From: Xanthoparmelia taractica
Lineage: Eukaryota > Ascomycota > Lecanoromycetes > Lecanorales > Parmeliaceae
Reading direction: 5' to 3'
DNA length: 64,000 nt
Assembly (NCBI GenBank): GCA_033085395.1
Contig: MU853189.1
Coordinates: 1-64,000, forward strand
Of the stretch, positions 20,731-32,418 are shown one piece after another. Each line of letters begins with the position of its first letter. Positions within the stretch are counted from its first letter, which is position 1. Below the pieces are notes generated by a model. The model searched no databases. It saw only the letters and a list, made by a program, of their open reading frames with translations, and was not told where the DNA came from. Both the position numbers and the translations under genes were made by a program.

Positions 20731-23700
20731 ATGCCGTCAGTCGACAGGGAAGGGTCCCGTGATCGGGAGTTGGTGCTAAGACATCACCCTTCAGTCTCTG
20801 ATTCTGGTCGATCTTCGGTTCCTATGTAGGCGCTCACATGCACTAACCATAGTGTTCGATGAGACTGACACGCATACTTGCGAACCTTCAGGTGGGATAG
20901 CTCTGACCCGGATCGCGCACCCCCTCCCCTTCCCTTGAATCCAGGATCCAGCCCAGCAACCAAACCTACCACTTCCAAAAACATCGCTGCAGCTGCCGAA
21001 GCTTTGACCGCGAAAGCCCGAGAAAGCGCTTACACCGTCAACCCGTTGCCGAACAGATCCCCAGAAAAGTCTCTGATCAAGGGGCATCAAAACAAACGCC
21101 TGCAACCCTTCCAGAACAGCAATGGTGGTCTACGAAGTAGCTACGTGGATGTACTAGGATCTCTTGACAGGTCGCCCACGAGGTCACCAGAGAGATTACC
21201 AGAACGGTTGCCACGGGCACAAAGCTTCGATATTGAGAACACATCTCCAGAGAGGAGCCCTACCCGGTCAGGGACAGCTACACCTACACCAAATGGTAGA
21301 GATACGCCGAACCTTCGACGACCTCCACCCAAAGCCATTCTGGGCGAGAACACACCTCCGTCTGCGACGATGCTTGCGTTGCAGAATATGCCTACACCGA
21401 AAGAGACAGATACCTCTCTTTCCAATATCACCAACAATACTACCTCGAACATTCGAGGTTCGCAAAATTTCGATGCTATCTCTACACAGATCTTGAGTCT
21501 CACAAGCATCGCCACGAATCTGCAGCGCGAGATGGCCCAGCTAAGTAGAAGGAGCAAGGACAACGCAACAGATCTGATCAGCCTCAAGGAAGCCACAAAT
21601 TCTAGAGATGAAGATATCCGTAAGAGTCTTCGAGACCTTGTTTCCAATTTGTCTTCGCGTCTGCTCGATCAAGAAGCAGTCAACGGCTCGCGTGCAGCGA
21701 GTAGCTATAGTCGAGGACCTGGTAATCTCCTGGACAACAAACCCTACATTTCCCCACAGGGCATGCCGAAGAGTTTCTCACTACCAAGGATACCCAGTCC
21801 TAATAGTGCTCTCGCAGCTTCAATCGATCGAGAGATATCTGGTTCCCCGTATCAGATGGAAGGGGCTGCAAGCATCGCCCTCTTGGAGAAAGTTCTACGG
21901 GAAATGGGTACCAAAGAAGGTCAAGAACGGGTGTTGACTAGTCTATCAGAGCTGCAACACGCGCAGAAGTTCAAAGAATCAGATCCTATGATTGTTAAAA
22001 AGTTGGAAGAAATTCTGACTTTCCTTAAGGACAGTACCGGTAGCAGAGCACTTGTCCCTCGGAGAGACAACGGTAACGGTGTAGAGAACTCGCCGCCCAA
22101 GTTTGCGCTTGATTTTGATCCTCAACCCGTACGTAGAGTGTCGCGAAACATTACGCCCCACCAGGTCACTCCGCAGCTTGCTACTGCAATGGCTCAGCAA
22201 AATGCAAAGGCCGCAGGGTTCATCAACGAGGACATGCAGAAGCTGTTGAAAAAGATGAAAGACAGCATCACCGAAGGTGGTGGGATGACCGCCGAGGTCA
22301 AAGCGCATGTGCGCGAACTTCGTGGCGAAGTACTTGGCATGGGCCGTGATATTGCTCGGAAGCTCGATCAATTAGAGTCAACAAGCCAGTCAAATCGAGG
22401 CGACGTCCAGGGATCTGATAGGGAGGAAATTGCTCATATAGTACAAGAAGGCCTGGCGGAACTGAGAGACTATATGGAGAATATGATAAGAGAGAAGCGA
22501 CGACAGTCTTCTTCGTCCGTCATGTCTCGTCACTCCGTGGATAGCCAGGAGGTCTACACAGCTGTAAAGAACGCCCTGAGCGAGTTTCCCGTACAGCAGC
22601 AGGTTGCCTTGCGACAACCTGAATCTGGCATTGAACGAGAAGAGATTCTTGAGGCTGTTCGTGAAGCCTGGGAAACTTATAAACCAGAAATTGAGCTGCA
22701 AAACTTCGGCTTGGAGCGTGACGAAATCCTCCAGTGCCTCAAAGAGGGATTGCAGCAGTATCAACCCCAGGAGCAGGCGAAAGACCTTGGCGGAGCCAGC
22801 TACGATGAAGTCCTTGACGCTGTCCGTGAAGGCTTGCAGGATTTCAAGCCGCCTATCCCGCTCGAGACTGAAGCCACTATCACCAGAGAAGAAATCCTAA
22901 CGACAGTGAGAGAGTGCTTAGAAACCTTCGATTTCCCTGCTTCCAATGTTGGAGTAGTGAGAGAGCCTGAGATGACACGTGATGATGTCCTAGATGCTGT
23001 CAAGGAAGGACTTTCTAACCAAGCCCAATTATCGAAAGAGATTGAGTTCAACCGAGAAGATCTGTTTGACGCTGTCAAGGCCGGTCTGGAGGGAGCTCCA
23101 ACGCCAATGGGTGGAGTCGGAGAGAAAGTGCTAGACAAGATGGAGGATCTCATTGACGGCATGAGAGTTGAGTTCAAACAATACTCTGTCGCAAACGGTG
23201 GTGACACCGAACAAGTACTTGATGCAATGAAGGATGGTCTGGAAGTGCTCCGAGCAGATATTGAGACTTACGTCGACCGCGCAGCAGACGTCACTGGCAA
23301 AGATGAGATCGTAGAAACGATCAGAAGTGGCTTGGATCATCTAAAACTAGACCTCGAGTCAACTATCACCAACACCCCCCGCGCTGTCGAGCAGAACAAC
23401 AGCGGAGAAATTTTAGACGCAATGGAAAAGGAGTTTGAGCATCTTCGACAAACTATAGCAACTTCGATGGTCCGCTCTGGAGGCAGCGGCGTCGACCGGG
23501 AGGACATTTTAGAGACCATCAGAGAAGGTCTAGCAGACATCCCAAGGAACTTACCACCAGAGCAGGACCATGAGGCCACCGCAGAGACTATTGCTGCTAT
23601 GAAGGACGAGTTTGAGCATCTCCGAGCAACACTGGGAACAACGCTAGTAAGAGGAGGCGCGTCAGCAGACAGAGAAGAGGTACTCGAAGCTATTCGTGAC

Positions 23701-26700
23701 GGCCACGAATCTCTTCGTGCTGAGTTTGAGAGAAGACATGAGAGACCTGAAAGTGTTATCTCCAATACTGGCGAGCTTCTTGACGCTTTTAATGACGGAC
23801 TCGATGGACTTCGTGTGGATCTGGAGAGGATGGTCAACAAGCCACTTGACATGACTGTCAATTATGAGATACTGGAGACGCTCAAAGAAGGCCTGGCTAA
23901 TGTGAGAGCCGACCTTGACCGTTTGCATACAGCTTCGAATGAACTGCGCGGATTTCCTGATGCAAGGGAAGGTGAAGTCGTTGTTGCCGATCCGGAGGCA
24001 GAGAGCTTGCGTAGGAATGATATCGGAAATCTAGAGATGATGATTACGCAGCTTAGGATCAAAGTCGAGGCCCTGGATAACATGCCACCACCGCCACCAC
24101 CGCCAGAAGCTCATCACAGTGCCGAAGGTGCCATCGCCAAAGAGCACATAGAAGCACTGGAAGCCATGGTGAGAGATGTCCAGGCTTCTGTTGCGGAGAT
24201 TGTTCAACAGGAACGAGGCCAGAACGAGAACAATGCCACTAAAGATGACGTGGAAGCTATCGAAACCCTTTTGCGGAATACGAAAGCAAGAATTGATGAG
24301 ATTGGATCCCCTGACTCCGAAGGCCTGGCGAAGGTAGCACATTTCGAATCTCTTGAGTCCATTCTCAACGAAGCTCGGGATGCTGTGCATGATTATGGCT
24401 CGGAAGCGGCTTCAAAGAAGGACATAGGTGTCCTGGAAGCTTTACTCAAAGAGGTCCGCGCCGGTCTTGAAGACATGCGCGAGAGGAACCCTAATGAAGA
24501 TACTGGTGATAGGGTGAACAAGAACGACATTGAAGCTTTGGAGACTCTATGCATGGATACCAAGACACAAATAGCTGAGCTCGTGCTGCCGGATGTCGAA
24601 GATCTTCCAACAAAAGCTGACATGGAAGCGCTTAGTGGTCTAATCCAGGGCTTCACCCAGCAAGCCGACGAGAAGCATGAACTTACCGCTCAAGCTTTTG
24701 AGGCGCGTAAGATCGAACACGGTGGAATTGCGGATAAGATCGAGGACGTCAAATTGATCTTCGAAGATGTTCGAGAAGAACTTAAGGCGCGCATTTCTGA
24801 AAGTCATCACAGTGTGCAGGACCTGGCCAGAGCATTGGAGACGGTGGGCGAGACCATCATGGCTGCAGACTCGACCACTACGGTAAATGAGCTCCTGGAG
24901 ACCACCAAGCGCGAGTTTGAATCCGTCCACAGCGCCTCTGCAAGCGGTAAGGAGCAAAGCGAACAGAATCACACCATTCTGCTGGACAAGCATATCGAAG
25001 CCAAGTATGCCATTATCAATGATCTAAGCACGAAAATCGATGAGCGTTTTGACGAGATCATGACCAAATATGATGACGCTCAGCTGGCTGCCCAAGAGAA
25101 GGAGCGAGCGTTTGGAGGCAAAGATGCTCAGCAAACCGAAGCTCTTAACGCAACAAAGACCGCTGCTGAAGACCTTAGGCTACTGGTCGATGCACTTGGC
25201 TCGACTGTCACAGAGTCATGCGATCGGATGGGTGAAGACTCGAAGACCGTATTCGGCCGTGTTGAAGAGGTAAGCCTGAAGCTCGATGACCTACTTGCTC
25301 TGGACGAGAAATCACAGCACCAAGCCACACGGGCAGAAATCTCAAAGACACTTACAGGCGTGGAAGCTGTCCAGGCACATGCCTCGGAGTACCACCCCAA
25401 AATCCTGGAAGCTGTTCGAGATGTTCTGGGTATTGTAGGACAGCATTATGAACAGACAAGGGTATCGGCAGAGGAGATTAAGACGAGCGTCAAAGCGATA
25501 CCAGCCGCCATACCACTCCCAGCTATTGCCCCCTCTTTGCCCTTACCGGAAATGATAAGAGAAGCTCCCGTCCCCGAGAAATACGATGACACAGGGGTCC
25601 ACGCAAAACTTGATCAACTAGTTGCGCATGCTACAGAGACTGGCAAGTCTGTTGCAGAGGTCGCCATGCTTGAGCAAATCCGAGAACAAGTTGCCGCTAC
25701 AGCGTCACAGGTCGACGCATTTGTCGTAGCTCAACAAGCCGCCATCACAGAGACCAATAATTCAAGAGCAAGGGAGGCAGAAGAGATTGCCATTGCTTTA
25801 GAGAAAAGAACCGCCCAAAAGGAAAATGTTGAAGCTGACATTGTCCGACTGTCCGCCGAAAAGCAAGACCTTGCCCTGGATGTTCAAGAGCTCTTCAAGG
25901 AAAAGGGAGAGCTGTTGGTGTTGAAATCAAAGCTGCAGGCTGATCTCTCATCGCTCGAGACTGCACTCCAGATCCGGCGTGAAGAGCTACATGTAATGGA
26001 AGCTAGAGCAGACAGCCTTGAGCGACGTATCCTTGATGGGGTTTTGGATCATTCTCGTTCGCTACTGACGACGTCGAGGCCACAGTCCAGCCTGAAGGAA
26101 ATGAATCTCAAAAGGGTGGTCTCCACAGCTAGCAATGCTACAGCGAGCACGAGAGCGAGCACTGTTGCAACTACTATACCGTCAAAAACAAACAGCGCTG
26201 TGAGCAGCGGTGTCGGTATGGCCTTGAAAAGACGGCCGCCTCCAAGAGCTCCAGTATCAAGTACTTCATCCGGTAAAGCTGATCGGCGAATCCTCAGCCT
26301 GAGTACTTTGGGCGCTAATAAGGGTGCTGCGGGTGAACGATCGATGGTCCTTGCCAATCCTTCGATTACCGGTGATGCTACCAAAGGAAGCGGATGGGGC
26401 GCTGGTGGACTGAAGAGAAGCCACAGCGTCAAGTCCAATTTCCCAGCGAGGAAGACCAGCTGGAACGGAACTAAAACGCTAGGAATGTACGCAGACGAAG
26501 TCATGGATGAAGGGGACAAAGAGAACAGTGTGCTTGATGAGGAAGATGAAGAGGATGTTGAAGGGAGCGAAGCAGAAACAGAAAGGCGGACCAGCTACTC
26601 AGGCACCTACAGTGGGACTGGAAGCTATGGAGACGGTAGTACCATACCCGATGATGACAAACGCACGAACTACGCAGCCTCAACAATAGGTACTGTCGGT

Positions 26701-26958
26701 ACTAGGGACTTTGCCACGACAGAAGATGGGAAGAACGAGTCGGAGCTCGATTCCGCACACGAAGAGGAGGTTAAGCGAGATGGAAATGGGCTTTACCTAG
26801 GGAAGGACGCCTACCAAGGGGATGCGGCGGCGGCGAAAGGGGAGATCAGCAACGCGGGCGAGATGGTCGTTTTCGGTCCGCCTACTGATAGTGGGATCGG
26901 GACGGATATTCCTACTGCACAGCTTGAAGGGGGTAGCGACTATTTCAAGAGGTACTAG
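20731..26958 (+). CDS. Giant helical-repeat coiled-coil protein (2,053 residues)
   Basis: Exon 1 is 20731-20825 and exon 2 is 20892-26958, separated by a 66-nt intron (GTAGGC, branch CTGAC, CTTCAG). The join reads SSVPMWDSSDPDRAPPPLPLNP, a conserved-looking start. The first 400 residues are Ser/Pro-rich and disordered (SPTRSPERLPERLP). From about 22.4 to 23.9 kb there are about 17 degenerate repeats of the type REEILEAVREGL followed by a variable helix. From 24.0 to 24.65 kb a second type (KDDVEAIETLLR, KNDIEALETLC) recurs about six times. Long coiled coil follows, strongest at 25.77-26.05 kb. The C-terminus is basic then acidic and Ser-rich. Such proteins are often labelled chromosome segregation ATPase-like in fungi, but no nucleotide-binding motif is present. 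A structural or scaffold role is inferred. Confidence 0.85.
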
Positions 26959-27716
26959 CCAAAGTGCCAAGTGTTGGAGAATGCTTATATGCTTTTGTTA
27001 TTCTGCATCCTTCAGCGGTGGTGTTGTAGGAGTGTATAATTTGCGAATGGTCCATAGTATGCGGCCATTCCGTACTTTTAGGGACAGAGAGTCGTTACAT
27101 ATGTATTCAGAAGATGCAGTCGATTCTAATAAGAGAATATTGATTTCTTCACCCAAACAAAGATTTCCGTGCTTTATAGTCCAGAGAGTGAAATAGATAC
27201 AATGGAGGCATATGTTATCGTACTCTACTAAATGACACCACTCTCTTTGATGAGATCGCCATCAGCGCTATAAAAGATGCCAACTAGGCCCCGTGAGTTT
27301 GCTCTGCCCGTAATCCTATCTGGATGAACAAGTCTTTCTATCGCTTGCGTGAGGTTATTGAGCTGATTGACATTCTGTTGAAGCTGTACGGTGAGAATGT
27401 GCTCTTGCATTTCTCTCGACGCCTCAGCAAAGTGTAGGCCCGCCTGAGTAAAATCGGGAACAGAGTTCTACGCCATGATTTCTTCGAGAGGCGTTTAATA
27501 TGCAGCTTCTGAATGTCTATGCACCTATTCTCCATTGTCACTTGAGCCAACCGTCGTTGAACATTTACATTTGGAGAAGACTTGGGTGGTGAGTGCGCGG
27601 AATAATGTTTAGCCGAATTGCCGGTAATCAGAGCTATGATACGTCAAAGTCTCAGGGAAAGGTGCTTCAACCCGCCAATATTTTGCTTTATTTGGTCCAA
27701 AGCCGCAGTCGGCAAG
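26959..27716. other. Intergenic, about 760 bp
   Basis: This is the 3' flank of the coiled-coil gene and promoter of SNF12. It contains one doubtful minus-strand frame listed separately. A CT/TC-like or CCAAT promoter cluster was not found. Confidence 0.4.
27228..27410 (-). CDS. Possible small coiled-coil protein (doubtful)
   Basis: Sixty residues with a protein-like amphipathic helix (EHILTVQLQQNVNQLNNLTQ) and the ending GIFYSADGDLIKESGVI. Upstream, TACTCAG is followed by an in-frame AGLHFAEASREMQE, which could be the start of a second exon. However, no first exon with an ATG and matching splice phase could be built. It could be a small adaptor or kinetochore-type subunit or a chance frame; no family is recognised. 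Confidence 0.22.
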   Translation of the reverse strand: MQEHILTVQLQQNVNQLNNLTQAIERLVHPDRITGRANSRGLVGIFYSADGDLIKESGVI

Positions 27717-29404
27717 ATGAATCCCGCCGCTATGCAGCAACGGTATGCCTCAAATTACCAGCAAATGACCCAGCGGTCACCCCATACATCCTCAACCAGA
27801 AGAGGTCAAGGTAAGTACATCAACCATTATCCCAATCCTTCGTGTCGGAGTTGTTGCACCCGCCGTACCCCAAGCTCACACTGATGCAGTACCTATCAAT
27901 ACCGCCCACATGCCGCAAGATGCGAAGAAAATGCTCGACGCGCAAAACCTGGAGCAGACCAAACGAACCGCCGAGCAAGCTGCAATTGCGAAACGGCGCT
28001 CTGAAAAACCCACCGACAAGGCTATGCCCGAAGGGATTGAGGACTTGATTGTTGGAGATGGGGTGCAGCAATACAAGCGATTGCGTGAACTGGAGAGGAA
28101 ACTAGACGCTGTGATGATGAGGAAGAGGCTGGACCAGCAAGACTCGTTACACAATGCTACGAAGAAGTACAGCACGTTGCGCGTCTGGATCTCCAACACG
28201 GTGGAGAATCAGCCGTGGCAGGGGAGAGATTTGGACGAGAATGCGTTTGATTTCAACAGTGGTGTCGAGGCTACGTATAGGGTGAAGATCGAGGGGAGAG
28301 TGGTCGGAGATGAGGACGCGGATGGTGCTTCGGAAAAGGGCAGCGATGATGAGGATGAAGATAAGGCAGATGGCGATGCTATGGATCATGACGGCGTCCC
28401 TGCTCCAGAGGCGCCTAAACAAGCAGCGATCCGACAACGAACCAAGTTCTCCCATTTCTTCAAAGCCATCACGGTAGATTTCGATCGAAATAAAAACCTC
28501 CAACCAGATGGGACGACGCAAATCGAATGGAAGAAGCCGCAAGTGCCAGCGAATGCAGCGGTGCTGCCACCTCAGGCCGACTTCGACTGTCTAGAGTTCG
28601 AGAGGAAGAGCGACGAGAATATCAATTGCACGATCAATCTTTACCGTGACGAGATCCCTGAGCGTTTTGCGCTCAGTAAAGACCTGGCGGGTATCCTCGA
28701 TACCGATGAGGATGACCGCGCATCCATCATCATGGGGATATGGGAGTATGTCAAAGCGCATGGGCTGCAACAGGACGACGAGAAGCGTTTGATCCAATGT
28801 GACGACCGCCTGAAAGCCGTAAGCCTTTCCTTCCCCTCCCACTGCACCCCCCTTCGAAGAACCGCCGCTAACAAACTCGCCAAACCAGGCCTTCAACGTG
28901 GACACGATCCACTTCCCACACATCCCCACGATGATCGTTCCGCACCTCAGCTCCATCCCCCCGCTCTCCCTCCCCTACACCATCCGCGTCGACCCCGACT
29001 TCCACGCCTCCCCAACGCCAACAATCTACACCCTTCGCCTCCCCACCCCGCCGCCCATCCAATCCCTCTCCCCCTCCCTCCAAACCCTCAAACAAATCTC
29101 CGCATACGACGAACATGTCGCCCTGCTGATCCAAGCCCTCGGCGCCTCGCAGCGCAAATACCAGTTCCTGGACGGCTATAAACGGGACCCGGTTACGTTT
29201 GTGAAGCGGTGGATGGGGAGCCAGAAAAGGGATTTGGAGGTTGTGTTGGGGGAGAGCGGGAGGTTTGAGGGGGAGATTGCGGGGATGGGACTTGGGGGGG
29301 AGTGGAGGAGGGGTGGGCAGGGTGGGGTTTGGGGGAGCGATATTGTGAGGGAGGGGGTGGGGTTGATGGTGCAGAAGGGGGGGAGGGATGGGAGGGCTTT
29401 TTAG
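27717..29404 (+). CDS. SNF12: SWI/SNF complex subunit Snf12/Rsc6 (SMARCD family)
   Basis: Exons are 27717-27810, 27890-28818 and 28889-29404, with introns of 79 and 70 nt (GTAAGT...TGCAG; GTAAGC...ACCAG, branch GCTAAC), giving 512 residues. The N-terminus has MNPAAMQQRYASNY. The conserved core includes KKYSTLRVWISNTVENQPW and, after an acidic insert (SDDEDEDKADGDAMDHD), KFSHFFKAITVDFDR. The SWIB/MDM2 domain spans about 285-370 (RFALSKDLAGIL, IIMGIWEYVKAHGLQ, and FNVDTIHFPHIPTMIVPHL). The C-terminus resembles fungal Snf12 (AYDEHVALLIQALGASQRKY). It is a core subunit of SWI/SNF or RSC chromatin remodellers; which one cannot be decided here. Exon 3 changes abruptly from C-rich to G-rich near 29165. 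Confidence 0.9.
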
Positions 29405-29752
29405 ATGGGAAGGGGATGGCTTATCCAAATGTCCAGGGGCTTCTGAAAAGGTGTTTGTGGAGTTAAGGGTGTCATCGTGACTTTGAGCCGGTGTACAACA
29501 TTACCGATATGCATGGCATCTTGCTATCATTGTACTAGAGAAGCACGAGATCAGACGAGTTTCAATTCAGCTATTTGTGTGATTGAGACAAGGCATTCAT
29601 CAAGCGCCGTCTGATCGACACAGGGAAGCCGGTGGAATCCAAATGTACACCGAGCACCTTGTGAATATTACCATAACATTCACATTTCCCATCACAGCAA
29701 ATGGAGAGATCTTTTGCATATAAGCCTCCAATACATCGAGTCAGTCAATCAA
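29405..29752. other. Convergent intergenic spacer SNF12/NOP58
   Basis: This is 348 bp between two stop codons. It presumably holds both 3' UTRs and polyadenylation signals. Nothing specific is recognised. Confidence 0.4.
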
Positions 29753-32225
29753 TCATGCCTCAACCTTATGGTGCTTCTTCTTTTTCTTTTTCTTGTCCTC
29801 CGAAATCTCCACGGCACCAGCCTCCGCGTCCTCATCGTCCCTCTTCCTCTTCTTAGTACTGTCCACGTCGACTTGAGGTGCCTTTTCGGCCTTCTCCGCC
29901 GCCTTCCTCGCCTTCTTAATTTCCTTCTTGCTGATAGCCACGGGCTTGCCATCGGCCTCAAACTTGATTTCGCCCCTCTCGAGCTTCCTCTTATACCGAC
30001 TGATCGTCAGACCCGCCTCCTTGGCCAACGCGCCGAATTGCGCTTCGTCCCTCTCCTCCCGTCGCTCGATTTGCTCGGCTCGCTTCTGCCGTCTCTCTTT
30101 GCGCTTGAGTCGTCGCGCCAGCTTTTCGTTTTTGAGCTTTCTCGACTTGCTCCTTTCCTCTGACAAGGCGAGCTTTCGAGCGTGTCGCTCCTTCTTCCGG
30201 GCCTTTTTGGCTATTTTGGTGTTTCCGAGTATAGACGATTGCCAGTTGACCTCTTGTTGGGTTGGGGAAGGTGGCGAGTCTGGAGTGTCCGCTGATACTG
30301 TCGATATAGTTTCAGACTTGTCGTCTCCGTTGGCCTTGTGTTCTAAGACCCCATTGGTCTTTGCTGTTTCCGGGGGCTTTTCACTCGCTGCTTCGGGCTG
30401 AGCCGTTGGTGGCGTTAATGGAGCTTCTGATTCATTTTCCATTTCTTCGTCGGAGCTTTCTTGCTCTTCTTCGTTAGAGCCTTTTTGATCCTCCTGCATG
30501 GCATCTTCCACAACCTCTTCTATCGGCTTGATGTGACTTGACTCCTTTTTCTTGTCTTTCTTTGATTTCTTAGCTGCACGTTCTTCGGGTACTTCCTCTA
30601 TCAACTTAAGCTTGTCCTTTTTGGCTTTTTTGGAGACTGGTTCAACAGCAGCTGGCTCATCACCAGCAAGTCCATCAGCATCCGGATTGTATTTTCGCGC
30701 TTCCTTGACTTCCCATTTGCCAGGCGTGGATGAGACACCATTTGGAGCTATGGCGACGCCCTTTGATCGTAAAGGCTTCCCTTCTAAACTTGCCAATCGG
30801 CGCTCAATCTTCAGCCGATTGTCAACTCCCAGTGCAGACTTCTCTTCTTCAGTGACGAGATCTCCATTGCCTTCTCCCTCTACGCTCCAGTCCGCCAGAG
30901 CGTCAACACGGAGTCCCAGCGCAGCTTTAGTAGCGAGCATTCGAGCTATTTTGCCCTTGTTCTTCCCTGTAGCCTGGCCTATCAGAGATGCGTGATAGAT
31001 CAACCCGTACTTGGGAGTGTCGTGCTTTGTTTTCAAAGCGCGAAATAAGGCCTTCTCAGCGCCAAGAATCTGGATCGTACTGGCTGGACTTTTAGCTAAA
31101 TTCATGAGACTTCCCGCATGAGCAATTAATCGAGCACCGACAAGGTCGCCAACCAAAGCGGTAAGATTGGGAGCGATTGCGGCCATCCTTGCGGAGAGAT
31201 AGCCGGAGAGTTGCTGTCGATATTCAGTAAAGCTGACGACCTGCTCGGCAAGTGCTTGGATGTTCTCGAGATCTTCTGTGGTAATCTCAGTGCCCATAGA
31301 AATTTCTGCGGCAGCTTTGACAGCGGTCTCTATCTCTTCAGGCAGTATCTCTGCAAGGTCTGCGTTCGCAGCACTTGTCCTCATGCCCATGCTTAGAATG
31401 ACACGTGCGTAGGCTAGGTTGTCGTTCACGATTCTGCCCATTTCAGGGAAATGCCAGCCATACCACTCCTTTACTCGCATCGCGTAAGTGTTCAATTCCT
31501 TATCCAGGTCATCTAATAGTGCGATGGCCTGAACGATCATAGTGTCCACCTTGTCTGGCGAAAACTTAAGCTTGTGTCTTGAGAGCGAATGTGAAAGACC
31601 TAGAGACATTGTGGAAATATCTTGCGGAAGAAGGCCAGGGATCAAAGAAGGAAGATGATTGCGAATGGCTCGGTAGAGGTCTTGTGTACTGGAGTCAGAT
31701 ATGAGATTGAGGGAGAGTTGTGGCAGCTTGTTGATGGCATTGGCTGTAGACATCGTCAACTAGGACTCCGCGGTTGAGAATCAATACTCATCGTACCAAG
31801 CTTAGGGTCAGCGACCGCGAGAGACACTTTCTTTTCATCTTTGATCGAGTCTAGCAAGCCGGATAGCCGAGGCGTTACTTTACCCTCCACGAGAGCAGCG
31901 GTTTGTTCAAGAGCTGTAGCAGCGCTGTCAAATTTGTGAAAGTCTTTCAACTTGAGACTGTCCAGCAACAACAATGGTATTAGTACTGCTCTCGTCTGAT
32001 ATCGTACGATAACTATAGGCTCCAGACAGGTCTAATGTACGTACAGGCTGCAAATGCCCTCAGCAGTCTCGTCTTCAGCCGCAATGCCGTCTTGCTTTAG
32101 TATTTTCGAGCTCTTTGCTTTCAAAAGTGCGTACCCCACTGGAGTCTCTCTAGATCATTGTAAGCGTGTAGGAAATGGCATTGACAGATATTTTGGTGCA
32201 CATACTGAAGAATGAAGAGCCCCAT
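29753..32225 (-). CDS. NOP58: Box C/D snoRNP core protein Nop58
   Basis: Four exons: 32225-32206 (20 nt), 32149-32045, 31957-31797 and 31743-29753, with introns of 56, 87 and 53 nt. The product is 758 residues. The start [18 protein letters not shown] is the NOP5 N-terminal domain, continuing [20 protein letters not shown] and [13 protein letters not shown] and Nop domains follow ([86 protein letters not shown]). The C-terminus is an unusually long Lys/Glu-rich tail of about 300 residues ending in KKKKKKHHK. Yeast Nop58 is about 511 residues. It acts in the nucleolus in 2'-O-methylation and pre-rRNA processing. The gene is divergent from VMA6 with 193 bp between start codons. Confidence 0.95.
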
Positions 32226-32418
32226 CGTGTACGAGCTGCCTTCCGTTTCTGATGTTGCAGATGCGCTCTTGCTGAAGATATTCGAGAAAGTTTTCGTGAA
32301 GTTGGAGAAGATTCGCTAGATACTAATGCGGCTTAGCTCTTCTCTCCGCACTTGGCAATTTTTGATCGTCTGCGACTCGCCCCTCCAGGATCCCTTTTAT
32401 TCAAAGCCATCCACTGCC
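32226..32418. promoter_or_regulatory. Short bidirectional promoter NOP58/VMA6
   Basis: Only 193 bp separate the two start codons, so promoter and leader sequences of both genes overlap in this space. No defined factor site was identified. Confidence 0.5.

Noticed and set aside
21141..26519. Many antisense open frames inside the giant coiled-coil gene
   Set aside because: They result from Glu/Ser/Leu-rich codons read backwards; none has a start context, splice logic or known domain.
28868..29428. Antisense frame over SNF12 exon 3
   Set aside because: Low-complexity Pro/His-rich translation of the C-rich and G-rich coding strand; the SNF12 reading is conserved.
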